A stretch of 64,000 nucleotides of DNA from Kordiimonas gwangyangensis DSM 19435 = JCM 12864 (lineage in GTDB: Bacteria > Pseudomonadota > Alphaproteobacteria > Sphingomonadales > Kordiimonadaceae): assembly GCF_000375545.1 (NCBI RefSeq), contig NZ_AQXF01000003.1:498-64497 (forward strand), read 5' to 3'. The notes under the pieces are model-generated. The model saw nothing but the letters and a program-made list of their open reading frames with translations. It searched no databases and was not told the DNA's origin. The position numbers were made by a program, and so were the translations under genes. Below are positions 44,867 through 53,599 of this stretch, one piece after another (the stretch's first letter is position 1; the number at the start of each line of letters is the position of its first letter).

Positions 44867-45607
44867 TTAGCGGACGTTGTCCTCGCCCTTCTGTTCTTTT
44901 TTGTTTTCATACATCGCTTTATCCGCCTTATCGAGCGCATCATCAGGATGATCGCCGGAGCGGAAGGTGTATGTGCCGTAGGCAAGGCTCATCTGGATGG
45001 TGTCGCCCCCAAGCTGCAACGGATTGTCGGCAATCAGCTGCGCGAGCGACGCGGCTTTCTCTGTGCCCACATTCTCATCGGCTTGCGCGAGGATGACACC
45101 AAACTCATCGCCGCCCAGACGGCCAATCACATCGGTGCCACGTACATTCTCGGTCAAAAGGCGCGCTACATGGAACAGCGCCTTGTCGCCCGCTTCGTGG
45201 CCAAACTTGTCGTTGATCTGCTTCATGTCATTGAGATCAATGAACACCAGCGTGGACGGTGCGCCGTACCGTTCCGCAAACGAGATCATTCGATTGAGCT
45301 CGCGCACGAAGGCGCGGCGATTCGGCACCGGCAGCAGCGCGTCGGTGTCGGCCATGTCTTCCATTTCACGGAGGCGGCGTTGGGTGTGTTCCAACTCGCG
45401 GCGCAGGCTGTCGACCTCTTCCATCAGCGACATGATGGCCCGCTGCACACGCGGGGTCATTTCCTCAGGCGGGATGGCCTGCACATTCACGGTATCGTCA
45501 ATTTGCCGCGGCGCGCTCGCACTGGTCGCGCTAGAGGTAGAAGATGTCCGGCGGACCTCCCGCGTGGGTGCGGCGCGGTATGTGCCGGGTGTGCTCGTGA
45601 TCTTCAT
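44867..45607 (-). CDS. Diguanylate cyclase (GGDEF domain)
   Basis: A 246-residue soluble protein. Residues 1-55 are a disordered Ser/Thr/Arg stretch, about 55-85 form a coiled coil (LMEEVDSLRRELEHTQ), and 85-235 is a GGDEF domain. The active-site GGDEF is intact and is preceded five residues earlier by RGTD, the RxxD inhibitory site, so the protein should make cyclic-di-GMP under product control. No sensor domain is seen beyond the coiled coil. Confidence 0.94.
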   Translation of the reverse strand: MKITSTPGTYRAAPTREVRRTSSTSSATSASAPRQIDDTVNVQAIPPEEMTPRVQRAIMSLMEEVDSLRRELEHTQRRLREMEDMADTDALLPVPNRRAFVRELNRMISFAERYGAPSTLVFIDLNDMKQINDKFGHEAGDKALFHVARLLTENVRGTDVIGRLGGDEFGVILAQADENVGTEKAASLAQLIADNPLQLGGDTIQMSLAYGTYTFRSGDHPDDALDKADKAMYENKKEQKGEDNVR

Positions 45608-45822
45608 AAATAACCTGTGGTCCGTGGCAATTCGTACTCTCTTAGATCATTATGCCGTCTTTGTGAATCGACTTGCAAGCGCATGCGTGAAAAATGCTGA
45701 TTTCATCGGCCCTTGCAATCATAAAGCGCCTGCCTATAATGCGCGCTCCGCAAACGGCGGGCACTGGCGGTATGGGTTCCGCCGGCCTGCCGCGAACTCG
45801 TAAGCATGAGGACAACGACGCT

Positions 45823-46320
45823 ATGACGAGTGAACGCCCCCTTGTTGGCATTATCATGGGCAGCCAGTCCGACTGGCCAACAATGAAACACGCGGCAGAA
45901 GCACTTGATATGCTCGGCGTGGCCTATGAAACCAAAATTGTTTCCGCACACCGCACACCTGACCGGCTGGTTGAATACGCCAAAGGCGCAAAAGGCCGTG
46001 GCCTGAAGTGCATTATCGCAGGCGCTGGTGGCGCCGCTCACCTGCCGGGCATGGCCGCCGCCATGACACCGCTCCCTGTATTTGGGGTGCCGGTGCAATC
46101 GAGCATGCTTTCGGGTAAAGACAGCCTTCTTTCCATCGTGCAGATGCCGGGCGGTGTGCCCGTGGGGACGCTCGCGATTGGCAAGGCGGGCGCGAAAAAC
46201 GCGGGCCTTCTGGCTGGTGCCGTGATCGCGCTGATGGATGATGCTGTCGCGGCCAAGCTTGATAACTTCCGCACGGAACAGACAGCAAGTGTGGCCGAAG
46301 ACCCGGTCGACGAGGCTTAA
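45823..46320 (+). CDS. purE: N5-carboxyaminoimidazole ribonucleotide mutase
   Basis: A 165-residue class I PurE in de novo purine synthesis: [38 protein letters not shown] and the C-terminal [18 protein letters not shown]. The ATG at 45823 follows GAGGACAACGACG. Eleven bases separate it from purK. The frame reads upstream but shows no PurE similarity there. Confidence 0.96.
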   Translation: MTSERPLVGIIMGSQSDWPTMKHAAEALDMLGVAYETKIVSAHRTPDRLVEYAKGAKGRGLKCIIAGAGGAAHLPGMAAAMTPLPVFGVPVQSSMLSGKDSLLSIVQMPGGVPVGTLAIGKAGAKNAGLLAGAVIALMDDAVAAKLDNFRTEQTASVAEDPVDEA

Positions 46321-46331
46321 GAGAGTTTATC

Positions 46332-47408
46332 ATGACGCAAATCGCACCTGGTGGAACGATCGGTATTCTCGGCGGTGGTCAGCTTGGCCGCATGCTGGCG
46401 CTTGCGGCAGCCAACTTCGGCTACCGCTGCCATATCTTTTGCCCAGACAAACGCAGCCCGGCCTTTCAGGTCGCGGACCAAGTGACTATCGCTGACTATG
46501 AGGATGAGGAAGCGCTTGAGGAGTTTGCCCGCAAGGTTGATGTCGCAACCTACGAGTTTGAAAACGTTCCGGGTGTGACGGCAGAACTGGTGGGGCGCGA
46601 CACGCTGCTGCGCCCCGGTGTGCGTGCGCTGAAAACCACGCAGGACCGCCTGCTGGAAAAGGACTTCCTGAACGCGTCAGGCGTGAAAACCGCCCCTTAC
46701 AAGGCGTTTGAGACGGCTGACGAGCTGCAGGCAGCTCTCAAGGAAATCGGTCGCCCGTCCGTCGCCAAGACCCGCCGTTTTGGCTATGACGGCAAAGGGC
46801 AGGTGATGATCAAGTCCCGCACGGACCTTGACCGGGTGATGGAGGTCACGAACGGCCAACCGGCGATCCTTGAAGGTTTTGTAACCTTTGACCGCGAAGT
46901 CAGTGTGGTTGTGGCCCGTAGCGCCTCCGGCGATGTGGCGGCCTTCCCGGTGAGCGAGAATGTGCACACCAACCACATCCTTGATACCACGACTGTACCG
47001 GCCAAAATCTCCCCGATGCTTGAAGCCAAGGCCAAGGTTATGGCAACACGCGTTGCCAATGCGCTTGAGTATATCGGTGTGATGGCGGTTGAGATGTTTG
47101 TGCATGACAGCAGCGGCGAGATTGTAGTCAACGAAATTGCACCACGCGTTCACAACAGCGGCCACTGGACGATTGAGGGCGCCAACACCAGCCAGTTCGA
47201 ACAGCATATCCGTGCCATCTGTGACCTGCCGCTTGGTTCAACGGACGCCCGTGGCCGGGTGCGTATGAAGAACCTGCTTGGTGCTGATATCCTTGATTTT
47301 GAACCCTATCTGCAGGACCCCAAGGCGCATTTCCACCACTATGGTAAACAGGAGCCGCGTCCGGGCCGCAAAATGGGCCATGTCACCTGGGTTGATACCG
47401 ACGAATAG
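46332..47408 (+). CDS. purK: N5-carboxyaminoimidazole ribonucleotide synthase
   Basis: A 358-residue ATP-grasp enzyme: GILGGGQLGRMLALAAANFG at the N-terminus, VAKTRRFGYDGKGQ in the ATP-binding loop, EIAPRVHNSGHWTIEG near the catalytic site. It makes N5-CAIR from AIR, ATP and bicarbonate, feeding PurE. Translationally close to purE. Confidence 0.96.
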   Translation: MTQIAPGGTIGILGGGQLGRMLALAAANFGYRCHIFCPDKRSPAFQVADQVTIADYEDEEALEEFARKVDVATYEFENVPGVTAELVGRDTLLRPGVRALKTTQDRLLEKDFLNASGVKTAPYKAFETADELQAALKEIGRPSVAKTRRFGYDGKGQVMIKSRTDLDRVMEVTNGQPAILEGFVTFDREVSVVVARSASGDVAAFPVSENVHTNHILDTTTVPAKISPMLEAKAKVMATRVANALEYIGVMAVEMFVHDSSGEIVVNEIAPRVHNSGHWTIEGANTSQFEQHIRAICDLPLGSTDARGRVRMKNLLGADILDFEPYLQDPKAHFHHYGKQEPRPGRKMGHVTWVDTDE

Positions 47409-47432
47409 TCGAGCGCACTGAAGGCCCGCTTT

Positions 47433-48425
47433 ATGCTGCCAATATTTCCAGAAGCCACGGCCAACGACTGTGTGGCAGCAGACGATGCGATGGACACCCT
47501 TACCCGGAAATGGATCACGCCCAATATGGGGCTGATTACCGTGGGCCTGCGCAAGATCCGCGCGCGGGTTGACGCGCATTTTGAGGCGCAAAAGGCCGCC
47601 GCGCTCAAAGGCAAGGCGGCCTATCTTTCCGAGATGAAAGACGTCACCAAATACCCCTATGGTTACTGTGATATCATCCGCAATATTGTGTGGGACCATA
47701 TCCATGCGAGTGTGAAGGGCAAGGGCCCATACGTGCGCTATTTTGCGGCCCTGAAGCCTTTCCTGCAAAAGGGTGGGCTGTTCCGTAAAATATGGGGTGA
47801 GCTGACCTATGGGCCGTACTTTCAAAGCGCCATGCAGCTTGGCGCTTATTATATCGACGTGTCGAACGACACGGTTGTGATCACCAAGCCCAAGCTTGAA
47901 ATCAAATTCCTCGAGGACACGCAGATCGTGAATGTGGATGATTTTGAGCATTATTTCCGCGTGGCGGAATCCTATTTCGGTTGGGACGTCTACCCCAACA
48001 CCCACCTGCCGCAAGTTGCGGCGCTTTATCCGGCGGTTGCTGTGCACCGCAAAACGGGTGCGCTCCTTCTGGGCGGTGTCGCAAAGCCCATCTTCTACAA
48101 GAACCTGAATAGCGGCGGCGCGCTCGCGACCGCCTTTCTCGAAAGTTCACAATTCTCCGACCGTCGCCTGCCGGGCGAATCGGCGGATAGGTTGGCGGCT
48201 TTTCGCAAGGATGTGGTACCCCAGTTATTGGCGAACGCCATGTCGGACGACGCGGCACTGTCGGACGAGCTTGCACTCGCGGGTGATGTGGGCAAACTGC
48301 GGGCGTGGCTTGAGGCAGGACACGCGAAAGACAGGTACCACCAAACCTGCCTGCGGCTTGAGGCGGTTGCCAACAAAGTGGGCTCTGTTTTGCGACCCTA
48401 CAGCGTGAAAGAGCTGGCGGCCTAG
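47433..48425 (+). CDS. Conserved unknown protein downstream of purEK
   Basis: A 330-residue soluble protein, starting 24 bases after purK and probably in its operon. It has no signal peptide and shows KYPYGYCDIIRNIVWDHIH and LKPFLQKGGLFRKIWGELTYG as the most conserved-looking segments. The C-terminal third is helical. I do not recognise the family and infer no function; a role in purine metabolism is possible only from position. Confidence 0.72.
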   Translation: MLPIFPEATANDCVAADDAMDTLTRKWITPNMGLITVGLRKIRARVDAHFEAQKAAALKGKAAYLSEMKDVTKYPYGYCDIIRNIVWDHIHASVKGKGPYVRYFAALKPFLQKGGLFRKIWGELTYGPYFQSAMQLGAYYIDVSNDTVVITKPKLEIKFLEDTQIVNVDDFEHYFRVAESYFGWDVYPNTHLPQVAALYPAVAVHRKTGALLLGGVAKPIFYKNLNSGGALATAFLESSQFSDRRLPGESADRLAAFRKDVVPQLLANAMSDDAALSDELALAGDVGKLRAWLEAGHAKDRYHQTCLRLEAVANKVGSVLRPYSVKELAA

Positions 48426-48434
48426 CACTACAAG

Positions 48435-48467
48435 AAAAAGGGAGGCAAAAGCCTCCCTTTCCTTTTT
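48435..48467 (+). terminator. Intrinsic terminator after 47433-48425
   Basis: Perfect stem AAAGGGAGGC / GCCTCCCTTT with loop AAAA, then CCTTTTT. Confidence 0.87.
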
Positions 48468-48723
48468 ACTGGTTGTCCAGTTGTGCCCGTACATTCATCA
48501 ACCCATGCGGGGTGATGCGGTACGGACCGCTGTTGCGGCTCATGATAAAACCACGCCGTTTCAGCTTTTTGAAAAGCGCGATGGAAAAGCCTGAAAGCCG
48601 CCAGCCTTCGCGGTTCAGGCAGTAGGCGTCGGTGATTTTACGGTGCGGGTCGCGTTCGATTAAAATAGCACCGCCTTGCGCGAGCGCATGCAGCGCGCGC
48701 TGTTCCATTTTGGAAATATTCAA
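48466..48723 (-). CDS. yjhX: YjhX family protein (UPF0386, putative toxin)
   Basis: An 85-residue protein matching UPF0386: NISKMEQRALHALAQGGAI, NREGWRLSGFS, FKKLKRRGFIMSRNSGPYRIT and the end VRAQLDNQ. E. coli YjhX is reported as a toxin neutralised by the acetyltransferase YjhQ. No GNAT-like gene is adjacent here, so it may be chromosomally domesticated. The start is TTG at 48723 (the family always begins MNISK), with GGCGGAG upstream. Confidence 0.88.
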   Translation of the reverse strand: MNISKMEQRALHALAQGGAILIERDPHRKITDAYCLNREGWRLSGFSIALFKKLKRRGFIMSRNSGPYRITPHGLMNVRAQLDNQ

Positions 48724-48884
48724 TGGGGGAAACTCCGCCAAATAGAAATCTGCTCCGCCCACGTCAGTGGGGGAGGGTTCTATTTTCCCTGCCGCCAGAT
48801 GGGGCAGGGCTTAGCGGGTCTCAGACAGATGTTTCAAAAACGCTCCTATTACACAGGGAACATAGGAACGGTGCAGGCGTTTGT

Positions 48885-49544
48885 CTAGCGGTGGAGCACC
48901 CAAGTGGCGTGGTCGGCCTCGATTTTAAAGCCGTGGGTGTGCGCAACAGCCTCAACCACCCGGCGCATCGGGTAGCCCTTGGTGCGGCCCCAGTGCCAGT
49001 CATCACCGGTAATTTGCGCGTCTGGCCAAAGTTCAATGCATACATCAAGGTCAATGGCCTGTTTGTTGGCGTCGATATAGATGAGGTCAGGCTCAAACCC
49101 TGTTTCCTTCAGCACATAAAGCGCATCAGGCGACAGCCCTCGCACAGGCACAAAGCGGTCCTCAAAACCGTGTAGGTTCGCGAGTGCGGTGGAGAAAGGG
49201 CCTTGGGCTTCAATGTCTGCCGCGAACTGCTCCTGCACCGCGCGGTCAGGGTAGGCGCGGGTGAGGGCAGGGCGCCCCACATAACGGCGGCATTGTTCAA
49301 TCAGGCCATCGTCCCAGGGGTCGACACCCACAACGCGGATGTCGCTGTCGAGCGAGAGCCAGCGCTTGGTGCTCGAACACAGGAAACAGCCTATTTCCAG
49401 CATGAAGGCAGGCTTTTGCGCGCGGATGATGGCGTCAATCAACTGCCGTCCGCCGCCGCCAAGCGTATAGTCCCACGCCGTGAGGCCATCAGTTTCAGGC
49501 CACGGGTGTTGGGATTTCAGGCTATCAAAAGCGGCTTGTGTCAT
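48885..49544 (-). CDS. Class I SAM-dependent methyltransferase
   Basis: A 219-residue Rossmann methyltransferase. Motif I is in PAFMLEIGCFLCSSTK, the acidic residue ending strand 2 in VVGVDPWDD, and DLIYIDANKQ plus ITGDDWHWGRTKGYP fit the Methyltransf_24 type. The substrate is unknown, possibly a surface sugar. It lies 50 bases downstream of fsa in the same direction. Confidence 0.85.
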   Translation of the reverse strand: MTQAAFDSLKSQHPWPETDGLTAWDYTLGGGGRQLIDAIIRAQKPAFMLEIGCFLCSSTKRWLSLDSDIRVVGVDPWDDGLIEQCRRYVGRPALTRAYPDRAVQEQFAADIEAQGPFSTALANLHGFEDRFVPVRGLSPDALYVLKETGFEPDLIYIDANKQAIDLDVCIELWPDAQITGDDWHWGRTKGYPMRRVVEAVAHTHGFKIEADHATWVLHR

Positions 49545-49594
49545 GCGCAGATAGAAGAAGGGCGCGAACTGATGCCCGCGCCCTGTCTTTTTCC

Positions 49595-50248
49595 TTAGAG
49601 GATCGAGAAGCCGGTGGCTGCCCAGTCCTTGTCGAACGCCGCGAGGCCGTTGGCCGTCAGCGGGTGATTGAACAGTTTCCTGAGCACGTCGATCGGGAAG
49701 GTGGCAACATCGGCACCGATGCGCGCGCTCTCGAGGATGTGCGCCGGGTGACGAACAGAGGCCACGAGGATCTGTGTGTCGAACTGGTAGTTGTCATAGA
49801 TGTTGCGGATGTCTTCGATCAGCTCCATGCCGTTGAAGCCAACATCATCATGACGGCCAACGAAAGGCGAAATGAAGGTCGCGCCAGCTTTGGCTGCGAG
49901 CAGTGCCTGGTTGGCAGTGAAGCAAAGCGTAACGTTGACCATGATGCCTTCAGCGCGTAGCGCCTTACAGGTTTTGAGGCCTTCAATCGTCAGCGGAACT
50001 TTGACGGCGATATTGTCAGCGATCTTCGCGCACTTGAGACCTTCCTTGAGCATGGTCTCATGGTCGTGGGCTACAGTCTCAGCCGATACCGGGCCGTCTA
50101 CCTCTTTCGCGATCTCGGTGATGACTTCAAAAAACTCGCGGCCAGCTTTTTTGATCAGCGACGGGTTGGTGGTCACACCGTCCAGAAGGCCGGTCGCATT
50201 CGCTTCGCGGATTTCATCGATGTTCGCGGTATCGAGGAAGAATTTCAT
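49595..50248 (-). CDS. fsa: Fructose-6-phosphate aldolase / transaldolase-like
   Basis: A 217-residue short transaldolase. Schiff-base Lys83 lies in AVKVPLT, and [29 protein letters not shown] and SPFVGRHDD are all typical. Length fits the Fsa/TalC class. It handles sugar phosphates of the pentose pathway. Start ATG 50248 follows AAGGAGCATGAC. Confidence 0.94.
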   Translation of the reverse strand: MKFFLDTANIDEIREANATGLLDGVTTNPSLIKKAGREFFEVITEIAKEVDGPVSAETVAHDHETMLKEGLKCAKIADNIAVKVPLTIEGLKTCKALRAEGIMVNVTLCFTANQALLAAKAGATFISPFVGRHDDVGFNGMELIEDIRNIYDNYQFDTQILVASVRHPAHILESARIGADVATFPIDVLRKLFNHPLTANGLAAFDKDWAATGFSIL

Positions 50249-50401
50249 GTCATGCTCCTTGCGGGCCCGGCTATGGGGCCATCATCTCTTGGGACGGTTC
50301 GCCTTTATAAAGGGAAAACGCCGTGGCCGCATCAAATATGCGCCGTTCGCCGCTTCCCTACTGGAGATGGGGGCTGAATGCAAGCCTGTGCTTGGCTTTC
50401 C

Positions 50402-51955
50402 TTATGCTTCAACAGGATGCTCGACCGCGTGCTCGTCATCGAACTGGCGCGGCTTGATCAGGAAGGCTGCGATGATGACAGTAGCGGCCGCGAACAGAAG
50501 AGCGAGATAGGCGTTATTATAGGCAATCATCGCCGCTTGTTGGGACACGAGCAGGTTCGCCTGCGCCAGTTGTTCCGGCGTGCTTGTCAGCACCGATATG
50601 GTGCCAGACGGCGTGTAGGGCCGAAGCGGGGTCAGGCGTTCCACCAGCTCAGCGTGGTTGATCTGGCTATAGCGGCTGACGAGCGCGACCACGATAGAGA
50701 TACAGGCTGCCTGCCCTAGCCCGCGGATGAGCGAGAAGACGGACGATGCCTCCACCTGCAGTTCATGCGGGATGGTGGCGTAGGCAATGGTGGATGCCAT
50801 CACGAACATGATGCCGATACCAAAACCGTGGAAGATGGGCGGGATGGAGAGCAAGACAGCCGGTGTTTCGGTGGTCAGGAATATGAAGGGCGACAGGCCC
50901 GCCGCCATTGAGATACCACCAATCACAAGCAGCCAGCGCGGGTTCATCACTTGTGTGAGGCGCGGCGCGAGCATCATGCCAAACACCATACCGATACCCC
51001 GCCACATAAGTAGGATGCCGGTATCCAGCACCGGATAGCCCATCAGGTTCTGCATCATGGGCGGCTGCAGTACGACAGACGCTGTCATGTTGCCCGCCGT
51101 GATCAGGATCAGCACCATGCCGACGACAAAATTGCGGTCACGGAACAGGGCGCCGGGCAGGAAAGGCCGGTTGGAGAATCGGCTATTAAGCGCAAAAACC
51201 CAAAGGGACGCGACGCAGATGAGGGCATAGGCGATGATCTCTGCGCTTTCGAACCAGTCTTCGGTCTCGCCGCGGTCGAGCGCGAGCTGAAACGAGCCAA
51301 CAGCAATGGCGAGCGAGAGGAATCCGGCGAGGTTCAAGCGGTGGCCAGGCAGGCCCGCCCCCGGTTTCATGGTGGCGGCGATGCCGAGCACTGCGATGAT
51401 GCCCACGGGCAGGTTGATGAAAAAGACCCAGCGCCAGCTTGCGACCTCGGTGATATAGCCGCCGAGCGAGGGGCCAAGCACGGGCCCGACCATGGTGCCA
51501 AGGCCAAAAAGCGCCATCATGCGTGCGCGTTCACCGGGCGAAGTTGAAAGCCGGTTCATGGTCGCAATAGCGAGCGGGATAAGCGGCGCGCCCGCAGCAC
51601 CCTGCAGCACCCGGCTCGCCAGCATGGCTTCAAGGGTGAGGGAAATACCGCACAGCACAGATGAGATCGTGAAGGTGACCATGGCCAGCATGATCAGGCG
51701 TTTGACGCCAAAACGCGCGGCGGCCCAGCCCACAAGCGGCGTCAGCACGACAGACGCCATGATATAACTCGTCACCACCCAGGATATCTGATCAAACGTT
51801 GCCTGCAGGCTGCCTTGCATATGCGGCAGCGCCACATTGACGATGGTGGCATCAATCGTATGGAGTGAGACCGCCAGCATAAGGCAGAAGATCAGCCCAC
51901 CACGGTGGTGGGCAATCTCCTGCACAGGTGTCTGGTGCCGGGTGGCTTGGCTCAT
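50402..51955 (-). CDS. emrB: MFS multidrug transporter, DHA2 family (EmrB-like)
   Basis: A 517-residue 14-TM antiporter. Early motif SLHTIDATIVNVALPHMQ (TM1 motif D1), GWAAARFGVKRL and GAAGAPLIPLAIATMNRL (motif C region) identify the DHA2 family. It exports hydrophobic drugs together with the adaptor encoded just upstream (ten bases separate the genes). The start is ATG at 51955. Confidence 0.93.
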   Translation of the reverse strand: MSQATRHQTPVQEIAHHRGGLIFCLMLAVSLHTIDATIVNVALPHMQGSLQATFDQISWVVTSYIMASVVLTPLVGWAAARFGVKRLIMLAMVTFTISSVLCGISLTLEAMLASRVLQGAAGAPLIPLAIATMNRLSTSPGERARMMALFGLGTMVGPVLGPSLGGYITEVASWRWVFFINLPVGIIAVLGIAATMKPGAGLPGHRLNLAGFLSLAIAVGSFQLALDRGETEDWFESAEIIAYALICVASLWVFALNSRFSNRPFLPGALFRDRNFVVGMVLILITAGNMTASVVLQPPMMQNLMGYPVLDTGILLMWRGIGMVFGMMLAPRLTQVMNPRWLLVIGGISMAAGLSPFIFLTTETPAVLLSIPPIFHGFGIGIMFVMASTIAYATIPHELQVEASSVFSLIRGLGQAACISIVVALVSRYSQINHAELVERLTPLRPYTPSGTISVLTSTPEQLAQANLLVSQQAAMIAYNNAYLALLFAAATVIIAAFLIKPRQFDDEHAVEHPVEA

Positions 51956-51965
51956 GACTATTGGC

Positions 51966-52994
51966 CTAAAGCCCAACCATGGATGTGAGGTCGGAGACTT
52001 TACGCTCGTGCCCCGTGTCGATCGACACTTCGGCGCTAAGGCCAGACCGGAGGGCGCTCAGGTCCTGCCCGTTGTCAAGAAGGATCTGTACTGGCACGCG
52101 CTGCGTAACCTTTACCCAGTTGCCGGTCGCATTCTGGGCGGGAAGTACCGCGAACTCCGCCCCCGTGGCGGGATCGATTGAGGTCACCTTGCCGGTGAAA
52201 TGCAAACCCGGCAAGGCGTCCACAATCACATCGACCGATTGGCCGATGCGCACATAGGTAAGTTCGGTTTCCTTCGGGTTGGCTTCAATGCGCAGGTCAC
52301 CGTCTACCGTCATGCCGTAAATCGGATACCCGGCGGAGATATATTCACCCGGGTGCAGGTCGATATGCGTGATGGTCCCGCCAGTGCGGGCGCGCACTTC
52401 AAGATGCTCAAGCGCGACCTTCGCGGCCTCCACGGCGGCCAGGGACTTCAGCACCATCGGGTGCTGATCGGCCGGAATGTCCGCATCACCACCCAGTTGC
52501 GTCAGCGCCATTTGCACAGCTTCTTCGAGGATGGCGATCTCGCGCCGTGCGTCTTCCACCTCGAAGCGCTGGTTATCAAGCGCGGCTTCCGAGAGGTTCT
52601 TGTCCCTGGCGAGCGCTTCGGCGCGCTTCAGCTCCCGTGTCTCATAGGCGAGGCTTTGGCGTTCCTTCTCAAGGGCCGCGACACTCTTGCGGTAGTTGGC
52701 CTTGAGCGCCGCCACAATATGGCGGGAGCTGATAACGCCAACTTCGGCTTCCTGCAATTTCACGCGGGCGTCGCTATCGTCCAGCCGGGCAATCAGAGCA
52801 CCTTCGTCAACATGCTGGTTGCGGCCAACAAGCACTTCAACCACCTCGCCGGACACGCGGCTCGCACCCGTCAGAATGCCAGCACGCACATAGGCGTTGT
52901 CTGTCGTGACCATACGGCCCCCGGTCAGATACACATAAAACACAGCAGCGAGGATTAGCGCAGGCACGCTCACATAGAGAATCAGTCTTTTCAT
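51966..52994 (-). CDS. emrA: HlyD/EmrA-type adaptor
   Basis: A 342-residue adaptor with one N-terminal TM helix (about 5-24), then VTTDNAYVRAGILTGASRVSG as the EmrA signature, a lipoyl domain with GALIARLD, a long coiled coil (about 90-180) and the C-terminal barrel. Its start overlaps the MarR gene by four bases (ATGA). With EmrB it forms a tripartite drug pump. Confidence 0.93.
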   Translation of the reverse strand: MKRLILYVSVPALILAAVFYVYLTGGRMVTTDNAYVRAGILTGASRVSGEVVEVLVGRNQHVDEGALIARLDDSDARVKLQEAEVGVISSRHIVAALKANYRKSVAALEKERQSLAYETRELKRAEALARDKNLSEAALDNQRFEVEDARREIAILEEAVQMALTQLGGDADIPADQHPMVLKSLAAVEAAKVALEHLEVRARTGGTITHIDLHPGEYISAGYPIYGMTVDGDLRIEANPKETELTYVRIGQSVDVIVDALPGLHFTGKVTSIDPATGAEFAVLPAQNATGNWVKVTQRVPVQILLDNGQDLSALRSGLSAEVSIDTGHERKVSDLTSMVGL

Positions 52995-53440
52995 TTTTTA
53001 CCTCCCGCTTTGCGGGCAATGGCGTCTTCGGTGACTCGCTCGAGGAGGGAGAGGAAAGTCTCGCGTTCTTCCGCGCTCAAGGGCGACAGAAAAGTTTCCG
53101 AGACTTCATGAACATGGTCCATCACCCGGTCGATGATCGGTGCGGTCTTCTCCGTGACGTAAAGGCATTTGACCCGGCGGTCGCTGTCGCTCACGCGGCG
53201 CTCGACCATGCCGCGTTCTTCAAGTGCATCAATCTGGCGGCAGACCGACATGGTGGCGATATCGAGCCGGGCCGCCAGCGCCTGCTGGCTGATGCCGGGA
53301 TTGCGCCACACCGACAGAAGAAGCTTTGCCTGAGCGCGGGTGACGTCGGGGCCGTCTTTCGAATCAAAGCTGGCTTTCATTTGGCGGAAGAGGTCGCCAA
53401 TTCTGAAAGCCAGCGGGTTGTCCTGGGAAGGAGGTCGCAT
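52991..53440 (-). CDS. MarR family transcriptional regulator
   Basis: A 149-residue winged-helix regulator: AQAKLLLSVWRNPGISQQALAARLDIATMSVCRQIDALEERG is the HTH-wing region, with VERRVSDSDRRVKCLYVTE the wing. It is first in the marR-emrA-emrB operon and probably represses it, responding to drug-like ligands. A perfect palindrome lies just upstream. The start lacks a clear Shine-Dalgarno; a tandem 8-mer CGAGAACT occupies that space. Confidence 0.93.
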   Translation of the reverse strand: MRPPSQDNPLAFRIGDLFRQMKASFDSKDGPDVTRAQAKLLLSVWRNPGISQQALAARLDIATMSVCRQIDALEERGMVERRVSDSDRRVKCLYVTEKTAPIIDRVMDHVHEVSETFLSPLSAEERETFLSLLERVTEDAIARKAGGKK

Positions 53441-53460
53441 GTCGAGAACTCGAGAACTGT

Positions 53461-53501
53461 TTTTAGTAAGCTAGACATATAATAAGCTAAGCTTACTAAA
53501 A
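53461..53501. promoter_or_regulatory. MarR-type operator palindrome in the marR/priA divergent region
   Basis: Perfect 12-bp arms TTTTAGTAAGCT (53461-53472) and AGCTTACTAAAA (53490-53501) with a 17-base spacer. The spacer includes TATAAT (53478-53483) in the priA direction. Confidence 0.7.
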
Positions 53502-53599
53502 TGCAAGATTGGAAATTGCTGTGTGCGAATGAAGTCCCTAATGTGCGCGGTAGGGCGGCCCTGCGTGCCGCCGCCAGTCAAGAGGAAGGCCAAGCGTTC

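Noticed and set aside
45935-45965. Third copy of the CCGCACA repeat in purE
   Set aside because: Two GCACA motifs are 7 bases apart and encode the conserved SAHRTPD of PurE; no 11-base step.
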